Positions 46,998-56,151 of a stretch of 64,000 nt of DNA are shown piece by piece. The notes below the pieces were generated by a model. That model made no database searches. It had not been told where the DNA came from and saw only the letters and a program-made list of their open reading frames with translations. The position numbers and the translations under genes are program-made. The DNA is from Candidatus Thalassolituus haligoni (lineage in GTDB: Bacteria > Pseudomonadota > Gammaproteobacteria > Pseudomonadales > Oceanobacteraceae): assembly GCF_041222825.1 (NCBI RefSeq), contig NZ_CP139482.1:1767001-1831000 (forward strand), read 5' to 3'. Each line of letters opens with the position of its first letter. Position 1 is the first letter of the stretch.

Positions 46998-47954
46998 TTA
47001 ATCTTTCAGCGCTCCTGTGTCCAGGTGTTTGTGACCCAATCGCCCGGTGGCTATCGTGATCACTGCGGTGAGCAGCAGGGTACAGCCGAGCACAAACAGA
47101 TGCAGATTGACCGCTGCCGCGAGTGCCTCTGCCGTATTCAGCTGCCAAGGCAATAATCCGGCAACAATTCCGGCTTCGTAGGTGCCTGCGCCTGCGACAC
47201 CATGAATGGGCAGGATACTGCTCAGTTCACCGGTACTGGCTCCGACCCAGGACTGGCCAAAGCTGATCGCAATAAATTGCTGCAGCACCCAAGCATAAAT
47301 GGCCAGTTTCAGCACCCAGTTAATCAGCGTCCAGAACAAGGCTCGAATAAAAGGCCAGGGGGATGAGGGTAATACCTGCATCAGGTCGACTATCTTGTTG
47401 GCCATGGCACCAGGGTGGTTACTTAATACCTTGCGGATACGATTTTGCACCGGCAAAACCAGTAGAGGCAGTGCCAGCAAGCCAGCTTGCAACAGCCAGA
47501 TGTCTGCTGAGCCAGCCGCGATGATATGGTCGGGGATATCGCTCAGCGTCCAGACTGCCAATGCCAGCAGGACGTAAAGATCCAGCAGTCGCAGCCATAA
47601 CAAGGCGGGCAGGCTATGGCGCACCGGACAACTGAAGTGGTTTTTCATCAACATGGGAAACGCGGCTTCGCCGCTGCGCATTGGCAGCAGGTTATTAAAG
47701 AAGTTGTGTAATACCGTGATACGAGTCAGACGCCACCACTGGCCGTGACAGTATGGGTGGAAAAAATCGTAGAACCGTAGTGCCCGCAACAGATAGCTGA
47801 TCAGCATCAGGGTGACGGCGATAGTCAGTTCACCGGTGGAGATGCGTTGCCAGCTGGCCAATACCGCCAACCAGCCATAACTGCGTTCAACCACAATAAT
47901 AAAGGCCAGCAGGATGGCAAGGCTGATCCAGAATTTCCACGATCTGAGCATCAT
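46998..47954 (-). CDS. UPF0104 / LPG-synthase-TM-type membrane protein
   Basis: A 318-residue polytopic membrane protein of the lysylphosphatidylglycerol synthase transmembrane / UPF0104 group: LLISYLLRALRFYDFFHPYC, VLHNFFNNLLPMRSGEAAFP, LPIHGVAGAGTYEAGIVAGL. These conserved segments are typical. Members are linked with glycosyltransferases and suspected lipid-linked-sugar or phospholipid transfer. The neighbouring GT2 gene fits that. Start ATG 47954 (AGGAACC upstream). The gene diverges from waaC. Confidence 0.82.
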   Translation of the reverse strand: MMLRSWKFWISLAILLAFIIVVERSYGWLAVLASWQRISTGELTIAVTLMLISYLLRALRFYDFFHPYCHGQWWRLTRITVLHNFFNNLLPMRSGEAAFPMLMKNHFSCPVRHSLPALLWLRLLDLYVLLALAVWTLSDIPDHIIAAGSADIWLLQAGLLALPLLVLPVQNRIRKVLSNHPGAMANKIVDLMQVLPSSPWPFIRALFWTLINWVLKLAIYAWVLQQFIAISFGQSWVGASTGELSSILPIHGVAGAGTYEAGIVAGLLPWQLNTAEALAAAVNLHLFVLGCTLLLTAVITIATGRLGHKHLDTGALKD

Positions 47955-48117
47955 GCGGTGACGGTTCCTATGAACAAGGCGAGTGATATTTTCCGGGGCT
48001 GCGATACTTGCGCTGCCATTGGATCTTGTCAAGGGAGGCTTGTTAAGTGCAGAGGAGAATTTGCATCCTGAGCGAGCAGGCGGTACTTTCCGCCCAACTG
48101 TGTATCAGGATGCTGTT

Positions 48118-49137
48118 GTGAAAATTCTGCTGATTAAAACCTCGTCCCTGGGGGATGTCTTTCATACCTTGCCTGCGCTGGAGGATGCTCGTCGGGCGCT
48201 GCCCGACTTGTCGGTTGATTGGGTGGTTGAAGAGGCGTTTGCTGATATTCCCGCTTGGCACCCCTCCGTTGACAAGGTCATTCCTGTTGCTTGGCGTCGT
48301 TGGCGCAAACAGCCGCTGGCAGCGGGTAATCGGTCGGAAATGCGCGCTTTCTACCAAGCAGTCAACGCAACGGAATACGATCTGGTGATAGATGCTCAGG
48401 GGTTGATTAAAAGTGCGTTGATCACGCGTCTTGCCCGTGGCCGCAAGGTGGGGCTGGATCGTCATAGTGCACGAGAATCTCTGGCGGCGAGGGCATATGA
48501 TCAAGCCATTGCCGTGCCGCGAGGTGAGCATGCCATTCACCGTGTGCGACGATTGTTTGCGGTTGCACTGGGATATGAACTGGATATGTCCCGTTTCAGT
48601 TATGGTCTGGATCGCAGCCGCTGGCAAGCACCCGTGGACGCTACCCATTACTGGCTGTTTTTACACGGAACCACTTGGGTAACCAAATTGTGGCCGGAGA
48701 GCTACTGGCGTCAGCTGGCTGCCGATGTGGTGGCGACGGGCCGTTTGGTCGTATTGCCTTGGGGCAATAACGAGGAACAGCAACGGGCGTTACGTATTGC
48801 TGCCGGGCTGGCCGGTGTTGAAGTATTGCCACGTATGGGCCTGGATCAACTGACCGGCTATCTTGCTTATGCTGAAGCGATTGTTGGCGTCGATACCGGG
48901 TTGTGTCATGTGGCGGCAGCGCTCGAAGTGCCCGCTGTGGCTATCTATGGCGCTACCGATGCCTCACTGACAGGGGCGTTAGGACCTGCAATGACGGTGT
49001 TGAGGAGTCAGTACCGCTGCACGCCGTGTTTGTCGAAAAGCTGTCTTTACCCGGGCAAGGGCGAGCTGCAGCCGCCCTGCTATGAGGAGATAACACCGGC
49101 ACGGGTAATGCAAATTCTACTGACGGGGATAAACTAA
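48118..49137 (+). CDS. waaC: Lipopolysaccharide heptosyltransferase I, WaaC
   Basis: GT9 enzyme that adds the first heptose to Kdo2-lipid A. It has 339 residues: N-terminal KILLIKTSSLGDVFHTLPAL, YDLVIDAQGLIKSALITRLA, LFLHGTTWVTKLWPESYWRQ and the donor-binding IVGVDTGLCHVAAALEVPAV followed by AIYGAT. It starts with GTG 48118 with AGGA upstream; an in-frame start at 47983 overlaps the divergent promoter and gives a non-homologous N terminus. Close packing with the glycan genes suggests an envelope block. Confidence 0.93.
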   Translation: MKILLIKTSSLGDVFHTLPALEDARRALPDLSVDWVVEEAFADIPAWHPSVDKVIPVAWRRWRKQPLAAGNRSEMRAFYQAVNATEYDLVIDAQGLIKSALITRLARGRKVGLDRHSARESLAARAYDQAIAVPRGEHAIHRVRRLFAVALGYELDMSRFSYGLDRSRWQAPVDATHYWLFLHGTTWVTKLWPESYWRQLAADVVATGRLVVLPWGNNEEQQRALRIAAGLAGVEVLPRMGLDQLTGYLAYAEAIVGVDTGLCHVAAALEVPAVAIYGATDASLTGALGPAMTVLRSQYRCTPCLSKSCLYPGKGELQPPCYEEITPARVMQILLTGIN

Positions 49138-49141
49138 TCCG

Positions 49142-50371
49142 TCAAGCCAGGGCTTCGACCAGTTCTCTGGCATCGTTTAATGCATCAACATACGCACTGG
49201 AGATAACGTCGGCTTGCAGTCCGATCTGTTCCAGCGCGTACCAGTCAAGATCATCCCACTCGGCCTGCTCCAGTTTCTGTACCAATGTCAGCAGCTGGCC
49301 GAGGCCTCCCGCTCTGCGCATCAGGGCATTTTTCAGGCTGTCTGACAGATTCAGCTTTTCGCACAAGTGTTTGAGGGGGATATCGACAAAGGCATCCAGT
49401 AGCGAAAATAACCCCAGCGTAAAGGCGGTTTCCTGATCAATTCCAGGCCAGTGACCGGCCAGGCGACGTGCCAGACAGGCGCGAATAACAGCTTGCTCTT
49501 GCAGCGCATTCGGTTTGTCATTCAGACGGCCCAGTGCCAATAAATTAGACCAGGCGCGGATACGGTCAAAGCCCAGGATGACGATGGCACGGTTGATGGA
49601 GGTCACTTCTGTGGTGCAGCCGAGGTAGGCCGAGTTGACCATTTGCAGCATTTTGAAGCTCAGTTGCGGGTCCGCCTGTAATACCCGGTGAATGTCGTCG
49701 ACTTCGACTTCGGGATTGTTCAGTACCTTGAGTAATTTCAACACGGACAGCTTGTTATCCGGAATGCGACGACCATACATGATGAGTGGCTTGCTGAAAA
49801 AATAGCCCTGAAACAACTCACAACCGGCTTCCAGGCAGGCATCAAACATTTCACGGGTTTCTACTTTTTCGGCCAGCCAGCGCAGACCGGGTCGGTGGTA
49901 CCGTTGAATCAGAGTTTTCAGATTGGTATCGACGGGCAGATCCAGAACATCGATCTTGATGATATGCAGGTAGTCCAGCAACTCTAGCGGTATAGGCGTG
50001 CCTCGATAGTCATCCAGTGCCACCTGATATTTGAGTCGGTGGAGCTGTTTGACGTGGTGTATCAGTGCTTCGTCAAGATCCAGGTGCTCGAGTAATTCAG
50101 CAACGACGGTTCCTGGAGACAGCGAGGGCGGGTTTTCCAGCCAGTAACGGGTGAAGTTGATAAAGGCAGGTAATCCCCCGGTTACCCGGTCAATGCCAAT
50201 CTCATTGTAGGCACCCATGATGACCTCACTGGTCGCCTGATCACCATAGGCATCTTGCCAGGCAGTAGTAGCATTTGGGATAGGTCGACTGAGTAATTCG
50301 TAGCCAACAATATTCTGTTGTTGGTCGAGAATCGGTTGTCGGGCGAGTAATGGGACGGTGACTTCACTCAT
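49142..50371 (-). CDS. EAL-HDOD signalling protein with degenerate EAL domain
   Basis: A 409-residue two-domain regulator (YuxH/CdgJ type). The N-terminal EAL-like half begins LLARQPILDQQQNIVGYELLSRP. The signature E-A-L is E-L-L, and LDDYRGTP and IIKIDVLDL stand at the catalytic positions, so c-di-GMP hydrolysis is unlikely. The C-terminal half is an HDOD domain (ADPQLSFKMLQMVNSAYLG, SINRAIVILGFDRIRAWSNL). Such proteins affect motility and attachment. The neighbouring CheV gene diverges from it. Start ATG 50371. Confidence 0.9.
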   Translation of the reverse strand: MSEVTVPLLARQPILDQQQNIVGYELLSRPIPNATTAWQDAYGDQATSEVIMGAYNEIGIDRVTGGLPAFINFTRYWLENPPSLSPGTVVAELLEHLDLDEALIHHVKQLHRLKYQVALDDYRGTPIPLELLDYLHIIKIDVLDLPVDTNLKTLIQRYHRPGLRWLAEKVETREMFDACLEAGCELFQGYFFSKPLIMYGRRIPDNKLSVLKLLKVLNNPEVEVDDIHRVLQADPQLSFKMLQMVNSAYLGCTTEVTSINRAIVILGFDRIRAWSNLLALGRLNDKPNALQEQAVIRACLARRLAGHWPGIDQETAFTLGLFSLLDAFVDIPLKHLCEKLNLSDSLKNALMRRAGGLGQLLTLVQKLEQAEWDDLDWYALEQIGLQADVISSAYVDALNDARELVEALA

Positions 50372-50498
50372 TCATGGGTTCTCGTCAGCAAGCGAAAGCA
50401 AGGGCCATTTTTGGCATCTGAATTATCAGTCTAGCTTAACCATGCGTTTTGCCCGGTCTTGTCTACACTTTGTTGAGAATATGTGACTGGAGCTGAAT

Positions 50499-51443
50499 AT
50501 GAGCGGTGTCTTGAGCAGCGTCGATGCCCGAACCAAACTGGTTGGGCAGAATCGCCTGGAACTCCTGTTATTTCATCTGGGTGGCAGCCAGTTTTTTGCC
50601 ATCAATGTATTTAAAGTTCAGGAAGTGATGCGACTGCCGCGACTAACCCGTATTCCGGATTGCCACCCGGTTGTGCGAGGGGTGACGCATTTACGGGGTC
50701 AAACGGTACCGGTCGTGGATTTACGTCAGGCGATTCAGATGGGGCCACTGAACATGGACGCCGTCGATGCCACGATTATTGTGACTGAATATAACAAGAC
50801 GGTGCAGGCATTCCTGGTTGGGGGCGTCGATCGCATTGTGAATATGAACTGGAATGAAATTTTGCCGCCACCGAGTGGCGCTGGACGACAGCACTATCTG
50901 ACGGCCATCAGCCGGATGGATGGTCGTATTGTCGAAATTATTGATGTTGAGAAAGTATTGGCAGAAATATCACCCTACAACACGCAGTTGTCGGATGATG
51001 TCTACGACCGCGGATTGCTGAACCAAGTGCAGGGCAAGAAGATTCTGATCGTGGATGATTCCATGGTGGCAATTGAGCAAATGCGGCAGGTGCTGGTGCC
51101 CATGGGGCTGACGATTGTTGAGGCGCGTAATGGTCTGGATGCCTATCAATTATTGATGCACTGGAAAGAGCAGGGCATGGACATTAACGACGAACTGCTG
51201 ATGATCATTACGGATGCAGAAATGCCGGAGATGGATGGTTATATGTTGACGACGGAAATTCGTCGTGATCCGGTGCTCAAGGATACGATCGTAGTACTGC
51301 ATACGTCGCTGTCTGGCAATTTTAATAAGGCCATGGTGGAAAAAGTGGGTTGCGACGGATTTTTGTCAAAATTTGCGCCCTTTGAGATGGCCGCCGAAGT
51401 ACAGCGGCATATTCGTACCAAGCTGGAAAACCGCTCGAGTTAA
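50499..51443 (+). CDS. Chemotaxis coupling protein CheV (CheW-REC)
   Basis: A 314-residue protein with an N-terminal CheW domain (~20-165; LLFHLGGSQFFAINVFKVQE, VRGVTHLRGQTVPVVDLRQA). A receiver domain occupies ~180-310: KILIVDDSMVAIEQM and the phospho-acceptor segment MIITDAEMPEMDGYMLTTEI. CheV couples chemoreceptors to CheA and adapts through phosphorylation. The class with one receiver is complete here. ATG 50499 is the start. It suits the embedded chemoreceptor in the flg operon and the CheZ-like gene nearby. Confidence 0.94.
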   Translation: MSGVLSSVDARTKLVGQNRLELLLFHLGGSQFFAINVFKVQEVMRLPRLTRIPDCHPVVRGVTHLRGQTVPVVDLRQAIQMGPLNMDAVDATIIVTEYNKTVQAFLVGGVDRIVNMNWNEILPPPSGAGRQHYLTAISRMDGRIVEIIDVEKVLAEISPYNTQLSDDVYDRGLLNQVQGKKILIVDDSMVAIEQMRQVLVPMGLTIVEARNGLDAYQLLMHWKEQGMDINDELLMIITDAEMPEMDGYMLTTEIRRDPVLKDTIVVLHTSLSGNFNKAMVEKVGCDGFLSKFAPFEMAAEVQRHIRTKLENRSS

Positions 51444-51506
51444 AGTGTTCTCTATTTTCCGTGTAGTCGTTATTCTTTGTGGGTGTTTTTCCAGGCAGGG
51501 GATGCC

Positions 51507-52316
51507 ATGACTACGCCAACCGTTGAAATAACCGGTCTGTATCTGTATCCGGTCAAGTCCTGCGCAGGGTATCGGGTCGACAGGCTGACATTTGATCACC
51601 AGGGGCCGGAAGGTGATCGTCGTTATATGATTGTGGATCCGGACGGACGTTTTCTGACCCAGCGCCAGTTGCCAGTGATGGCTGGGATTCAGACGCAACT
51701 TCAGCAAGGTGTACTGACGTTGGGGTTCGCAGGCATGGCGGATCTGGTGGTGAATACGCCGGTCGATCAGGATGTGACGGTATCCATCTGGTCGGATACG
51801 GCTCAGGCCCTGGATTGTGGTGAACCTGCGTCCAAGTGGTTAAGTAGCGTTCTTGGCAAGCCAGCAAGGTTGGTGTTTATGCCAGCCGATAGTCATCGCC
51901 AGATTGATCCTGATTTTGCCAGAACAGGGCAGTGGGTCAGTTTTGCCGATGGCTTTCCGCTGTTGGTGACCAGCGAAGAGTCACTGGCGGTATTGAGCCA
52001 GTCGGCTGGGGTCGAAATTGATATGTTGCGTTTTCGGCCCAATGTGGTGGTTCGGGGTGGGGAGGCATTTGCTGAGCAGCAATGGCAGCGTTTGGATCAT
52101 CCTGATGGACAGTTGTTGTTGGTCAAACCCTGTGAGCGTTGTGTGATTCCGACGCGAGATCTGCTGACCCAGCAGCGTCAGTCAGAGGTAGTTGCGGCCT
52201 TAAAGCAGCATTGTCTGGTTAATCAGCGGCTGATCTTCGGGCAAAACGCAACCGTTGATCACATCGCACAGTTACGTGTTGGGGAGACGTTGGAGATTGT
52301 GACCGTTGCTCCCTGA
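51507..52316 (+). CDS. MOSC domain-containing protein (YcbX-like, no ferredoxin domain)
   Basis: A 269-residue protein with an N-terminal beta-barrel domain (TGLYLYPVKSCAGYRVDRLT, GDRRYMIVDPDGRFLTQRQL) and a MOSC domain (FPLLVTSEESLAVLSQSAGV, MLRFRPNVVVRGGEAFAEQQ, VKPCERCVIPTRDLLT). The conserved cysteine in KPCERC is the proposed molybdenum ligand. E. coli YcbX detoxifies N-hydroxylated bases and has an extra ferredoxin domain that is absent here. ATG 51507 is used; an in-frame upstream start at 51477 has no homology. Confidence 0.9.
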   Translation: MTTPTVEITGLYLYPVKSCAGYRVDRLTFDHQGPEGDRRYMIVDPDGRFLTQRQLPVMAGIQTQLQQGVLTLGFAGMADLVVNTPVDQDVTVSIWSDTAQALDCGEPASKWLSSVLGKPARLVFMPADSHRQIDPDFARTGQWVSFADGFPLLVTSEESLAVLSQSAGVEIDMLRFRPNVVVRGGEAFAEQQWQRLDHPDGQLLLVKPCERCVIPTRDLLTQQRQSEVVAALKQHCLVNQRLIFGQNATVDHIAQLRVGETLEIVTVAP

Positions 52317-52346
52317 AGGCTTTGATGATCGGGATATTTCAGCCTG

Positions 52347-52952
52347 TCAGAACAGCTCGATTTCGTCGGTGGTGTCGAAAGTATCATTAGCACTTTGACG
52401 GAAATGGTGGTGGTAGATCTCCAGAGCTTCTGCAACACTTTTGCCGGCCATGATCTGTTCGAACATGATGCGTTCGGCTTCCATGGTGTAATAGCCCTTG
52501 ATTTCTTGTTGCAGTCCTTGCCAGGCATTCGGCTGGTAGCGGGAGCCTCCGTCGGCCATCAAATGGCCCATGTGCTCCAGACTGCGGCTGACGTGATCCA
52601 GACGCTGGGTCAGGCGATCATAGAACTGGAAAGCAATAATGGCTTCCTGGATTTCCTGATTGACCTCTGTGGCGATTTGGTGAATTTCACTGCGCAAGCG
52701 GCTGGCTGTTGGTTCCTCGGCCTGCAGCGGCTCATCCTTGGTAATCTGCAGAATTCGCAAGGTGTTGTTGGCCATGCCGGTAAAATTGGTCGACAACTTG
52801 TCCACCGACTGACCACCCTCCGTTAACGAGGTTTCAATCTGGGCAACTGCCAAGGCGAGCATGGCCAGTGTTTCGCCTATCTGGCTCCAGTCCATTTCCT
52901 TGTCTTCTGGTCGGGCTTGTCCTGAAATGGAATGACGATCATGGGTGGTCAT
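52347..52952 (-). CDS. CheZ-like chemotaxis-related protein
   Basis: A 201-residue helical protein. A long amphipathic region contains IIAFQFYDRLTQRLDHVSRS, which resembles the core helix of CheZ phosphatases (F-x-D-L-T-x-Q-R) and related proteins of chemotaxis loci. It ends with an acidic short motif DEIELF, comparable in place to the CheZ C-terminal CheY-binding helix. The family identity is pattern-based; it may be a CheZ paralogue or an unrelated helical protein. The start is ATG 52952 with GGAGCAGAG upstream. The opposite-strand MOSC gene ends 30 bp away and CheV is next to that. Confidence 0.55.
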   Translation of the reverse strand: MTTHDRHSISGQARPEDKEMDWSQIGETLAMLALAVAQIETSLTEGGQSVDKLSTNFTGMANNTLRILQITKDEPLQAEEPTASRLRSEIHQIATEVNQEIQEAIIAFQFYDRLTQRLDHVSRSLEHMGHLMADGGSRYQPNAWQGLQQEIKGYYTMEAERIMFEQIMAGKSVAEALEIYHHHFRQSANDTFDTTDEIELF

Positions 52953-53101
52953 AGTGCTCTGCTCCCGTTTATTGGTTAATACTAGACCAGATCTCAAGGT
53001 TTGCCCGGCTATGACGGGATCCTGTTTACCGTGGACAGATTGCCCGGTTCCGGTGGTCGACAATGACGGTGGTGTCAGGGCAAGTCACCTTGGGCAGCGC
53101 C

Positions 53102-53992
53102 TTATTTTTGTTGCTGCAGGCGCTTTAGTAGTACTGATGTATCACTGCGACCTTCGCCCATCAATTGCAGCTCGGCATAAAACTGGTCGACCAGTTCTGT
53201 GACTGGCAGGGCGACACCACTGCGCTTGGCCTGATCCAGGCAAATACCAAGATCCTTACGCATCCAGTCGATAGCAAAGCCATGGTCGTAGTCATTATCG
53301 AGCATGGTTTGGTAGCGATTGTTCATTTGCCAGCTACCTGCTGCACCTTGGGAAATAACCTGAATTACCTTCTCAAGATCGAGGTCATTGTGTTGGGCAA
53401 AATGAATGGCTTCTGCCAATCCCTGAAGTAATCCGGCGATGCAGATCTGGTTGACCATTTTGGTCTTTTGGCCGAAGCCAGCAGTACCCAGCCGAGCAAT
53501 GGCGCGGGTGTAGGGGGCTGTGGTGGTGATTACCTTATCCAACAGCTGTTCATCGCAACCCACCATGATACTGAGCTGGCCATTGATGGCTCCTTGCTGA
53601 CCCCCGGAAACGGGAGCATCGACAAAGTGGCAGCCCATCTGCTGGGCGGTGACACTCATTCGCTCTGCAAGAACAGAAGAGGTGGTTGTGTGGTCAATAA
53701 TAATTTGTCCATTTTGACAATTTTGTCCACTTTGTCGTATCCCCTCGAGAATCCCGTCATGACCTGTCATCAGTGTCTCAACGTCGCTGTCGCGGCCTGC
53801 GCAAAGCAAGATAACTTCTGCTCCTTTAGCCGCAGCTGCCGGGGTAATTGCTTTTTTACCACTATATTGTTGTAACCATTGGTCGGCTTTACTCTCCGTG
53901 CGGTTATATACGGTAACGTTAAATCCGGCATTGGACAGATGGCCGGCCATTGGAAAACCCATTGTTCCAAGACCTATAAATGCAATATTCAT
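53102..53992 (-). CDS. NAD(P)-dependent beta-hydroxyacid dehydrogenase (HIBADH/GlxR family)
   Basis: A 296-residue oxidoreductase: Rossmann start MNIAFIGLGTMGFPMAGHLS, substrate loop FVDAPVSGGQQGAINGQL, catalytic Lys in GFGQKTKMVNQICIAG and a C-terminal helical domain. The family includes 3-hydroxyisobutyrate dehydrogenase, tartronate semialdehyde reductase (GarR/GlxR) and succinate semialdehyde reductases. No pathway neighbour fixes the substrate. Confidence 0.9.
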   Translation of the reverse strand: MNIAFIGLGTMGFPMAGHLSNAGFNVTVYNRTESKADQWLQQYSGKKAITPAAAAKGAEVILLCAGRDSDVETLMTGHDGILEGIRQSGQNCQNGQIIIDHTTTSSVLAERMSVTAQQMGCHFVDAPVSGGQQGAINGQLSIMVGCDEQLLDKVITTTAPYTRAIARLGTAGFGQKTKMVNQICIAGLLQGLAEAIHFAQHNDLDLEKVIQVISQGAAGSWQMNNRYQTMLDNDYDHGFAIDWMRKDLGICLDQAKRSGVALPVTELVDQFYAELQLMGEGRSDTSVLLKRLQQQK

Positions 53993-54092
53993 TATTAGAT
54001 ATCCTGATTAATCCAGAAGAAACGTTTATTAATGAGTGGGGTTGTATCTGATGGTAGCGGAATTGATAACGACATTAATAGTGCGGTTGCAT

Positions 54093-54124
54093 AAAAAAGG
54101 CCGCTTGAATAAGCGGCCTTTTTT
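54093..54124. terminator. Rho-independent terminator after gltA
   Basis: A 14 bp perfect stem (AAAAAAGGCCGCTT / AAGCGGCCTTTTTT) around GAAT, 16 bp beyond the end of gltA on the minus strand. The poly-T and poly-A arms are strong. Confidence 0.9.
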
Positions 54125-54139
54125 ATAATTTTATCGGAT

Positions 54140-55417
54140 TCAGGCCGGATAATCCCGACGTTTGTGCCCGGTATACAACTGACGTGGACGACCAATGCGG
54201 TAATCGCTGCTGATCATTTCGTTCCAGTGGGCAATCCAGCCAGGGGTGCGGCCGGTGGCGAAGATAACGGTGAACAGCTCCGTCGGGATGCCAATTGCCT
54301 TGAGGATGATGCCGGAATAGAAGTCGACGTTTGGATACAGACCGCGCTTGATGAAGTACTCGTCTTCTGTAGCGATTTTTTCCAGTTTCATGGCGATCTT
54401 CAGCATAGGATCGTCTTCCATGCCCAGTTCAGCCAAAACTTCGTCGCAGGTCTGCTTCATCACCTTGGCGCGTGGGTCAAAGTTCTTGTAAACGCGGTGG
54501 CCGAAGCCCATCAGGCGGAACGGATCGTCCTTGTCCTTGGCACGTTCAACAAACTTGTCGATGTTGGATTCGTCACCAATTTCAGCCAGCATGCGTAATA
54601 CCGCTTCGTTGGCGCCACCGTGTGCAGGCCCCCACAGGGCTGCGATGCCTGCTGCAATACAGGCAAACGGGTTGGCACCGGTAGATCCCGCCAGACGTAC
54701 AGTCGAGGTAGAGGCGTTCTGCTCGTGGTCGGCATGCAGCAAGAAGATACGATCCATGGCCTTGGACAGGATGGGGCTGACTTCACGGTCTTCACAAGGA
54801 GTATTAAACATCATATGAAGGAAGTTTTCGGAATAGCCCAGGTCATTACGCGGGTACATAAATGGCTGGCCAATGGAGTATTTGTAAACCATGGCTGCCA
54901 ATGTGGGCATTTTAGCGATCAGTCGATGGGCAGAAATAACGCGGTGATTGTCGTCATGAATGTCGAGCGAATCGTGATAAAAAGCGGACAGGGCACCAAC
55001 AACGCCACACATAATGGCCATCGGATGCGCGTCACGACGGAAACCGTTAAAAAAGTGGCTCAATTGCTCATGAACCATGGTGTGGTTCTTGATTGTGCTG
55101 ACAAAGGTTTCCTTTTCTGCAGCAGATGGCAGCTCGCCGTGCAATAACAAATAGCAGGTTTCCAGATAGTCGGACTTTTCTGCCAGTTGTTCAATCGGGT
55201 AGCCACGATGCAGTAAAACACCGGCATCACCATCGATATAGGTGATTTTGGATTCAGTGGCTGCGGTGGAAACGAAGCCGGGGTCGTAAGTAAACAGGCC
55301 TTTGCCAGTCAGGCTACGAACATCAACAACATCCGGCCCAAGGGTTCCTTCATATACAGGTAATTCCAGGGATTCTTCAATGCCATCGACCGTTAGTATT
55401 GCTTTTTTGTCAGCCAT
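54140..55417 (-). CDS. gltA: Citrate synthase, type II
   Basis: Condenses oxaloacetate and acetyl-CoA to citrate. The 425-residue protein has the active-site residues in [20 protein letters not shown] and [16 protein letters not shown] and the Asp-containing DVDFYSG region ([20 protein letters not shown]). The N-terminal extra domain of the type II, NADH-regulated form is present ([20 protein letters not shown]). AGGAGG precedes ATG 55417. It diverges from the sdh operon and is followed by a strong terminator. Confidence 0.97.
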   Translation of the reverse strand: MADKKAILTVDGIEESLELPVYEGTLGPDVVDVRSLTGKGLFTYDPGFVSTAATESKITYIDGDAGVLLHRGYPIEQLAEKSDYLETCYLLLHGELPSAAEKETFVSTIKNHTMVHEQLSHFFNGFRRDAHPMAIMCGVVGALSAFYHDSLDIHDDNHRVISAHRLIAKMPTLAAMVYKYSIGQPFMYPRNDLGYSENFLHMMFNTPCEDREVSPILSKAMDRIFLLHADHEQNASTSTVRLAGSTGANPFACIAAGIAALWGPAHGGANEAVLRMLAEIGDESNIDKFVERAKDKDDPFRLMGFGHRVYKNFDPRAKVMKQTCDEVLAELGMEDDPMLKIAMKLEKIATEDEYFIKRGLYPNVDFYSGIILKAIGIPTELFTVIFATGRTPGWIAHWNEMISSDYRIGRPRQLYTGHKRRDYPA

Positions 55418-55651
55418 GGATAGGCCTCCTGCTGTTCAAATTAAGCCCAGTAATTAAGGCGTTACCTCTAATTAAGGGGGTTCACTATAGGTTGTGAACT
55501 CGTTTTGTCAATTACCATGGGGTCGAGCATATCTTTCTATTCAAGCGGAGTATATTGCACCGCTCAGATGCATTGTGTCTGTACGTCGTGTAAACACTAC
55601 ATACCATAGTAGTAAACTCGCGGCGCTAAGTGTTTGTAAAAGAGAAGGTGC
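55418..55651. promoter_or_regulatory. Divergent promoter region of gltA and sdhC
   Basis: A 234 bp AT-rich gap between the gltA start and the possible leader ORF of sdhC. Both promoters must lie here. Candidate elements include an imperfect palindrome around 55580-55610 (TGTAAACACTACATACCATA), but I could not fix a -35/-10 pair or a regulator. Confidence 0.5.
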
Positions 55652-55780
55652 ATGACTATAATTTGTCGCGGCCTCAAAACTTGTGCAAAACTTGTACAGG
55701 CTGGAGGTCGTCTTCTTGAGCCCGCGCTCGCTTCCCGTTTTGCGGGCAGTGAGCCCATAAGAGAGTGTAAAGAGCCGTGA
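55652..55780 (+). CDS. Possible 42-residue leader ORF overlapping the sdhC start
   Basis: A short frame from ATG 55652 has an RBS-like AGAGAAGG just upstream and starts MTIICRGLKTCAKLVQAG. It ends with TGA at 55778-55780, overlapping the sdhC GTG start as GTGA. Translational coupling of sdhC to this ORF is therefore possible. Part of it covers a GC-rich hairpin (about 55720-55754). It resembles no known family to my eye; it may be a leader peptide, a coding accident or an RNA element. Confidence 0.4.
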   Translation: MTIICRGLKTCAKLVQAGGRLLEPALASRFAGSEPIRECKEP

Positions 55781-56151
55781 ATAGCAATAGACCTACAAAC
55801 TTGGATATTTCTACTATTGAGCTCCCTCTTCCCGCCAAAGCATCCATTATCCATCGTGTATCCGGTTTCATTCTGTTCTTCTCCGTCGCTTTTATGCTGA
55901 CGGCGCTGGCGGAATCGCTGGAGTCTGCGGAAAGCTTCGCCAATCTGACGAATGCATTTGATAACGGGATAGTCAAGTTCATCGCCTGGGGCATTTTGTC
56001 TGCATTGGGTTACCACTTTGTGGCGGGTGTAAAGCATCTGTTGATGGACATGGGAATTGGTGAAACCAAAGAAGGCGGACACACCGGTGCCATTATTACT
56101 CTGGTGCTAGGCGCGATCGTAATTCTTCTGGCAGGAGTTTGGGTATGGTAG
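55777..56151 (+). CDS. sdhC: Succinate dehydrogenase cytochrome b556 subunit, SdhC
   Basis: Membrane anchor of complex II. The 124-residue protein starts SNRPTNLDISTIELPLPAKA, the N terminus shared with other proteobacterial SdhC, and has SIIHRVSGFILFFS, with the quinone-site Ser/Arg, and ALGYHFVAGVKHLLMDMG with the heme His. Three membrane helices are present. It starts at GTG 55777, chosen because it reproduces the family start. It overlaps sdhD by 7 nt. Confidence 0.95.
   Translation: MNSNRPTNLDISTIELPLPAKASIIHRVSGFILFFSVAFMLTALAESLESAESFANLTNAFDNGIVKFIAWGILSALGYHFVAGVKHLLMDMGIGETKEGGHTGAIITLVLGAIVILLAGVWVW

Noticed and set aside
43413-49137. Reading the block as an arn (Ara4N) operon
   Set aside because: arnA, arnB and arnD are absent, so only the two transferase classes are shared with that system.
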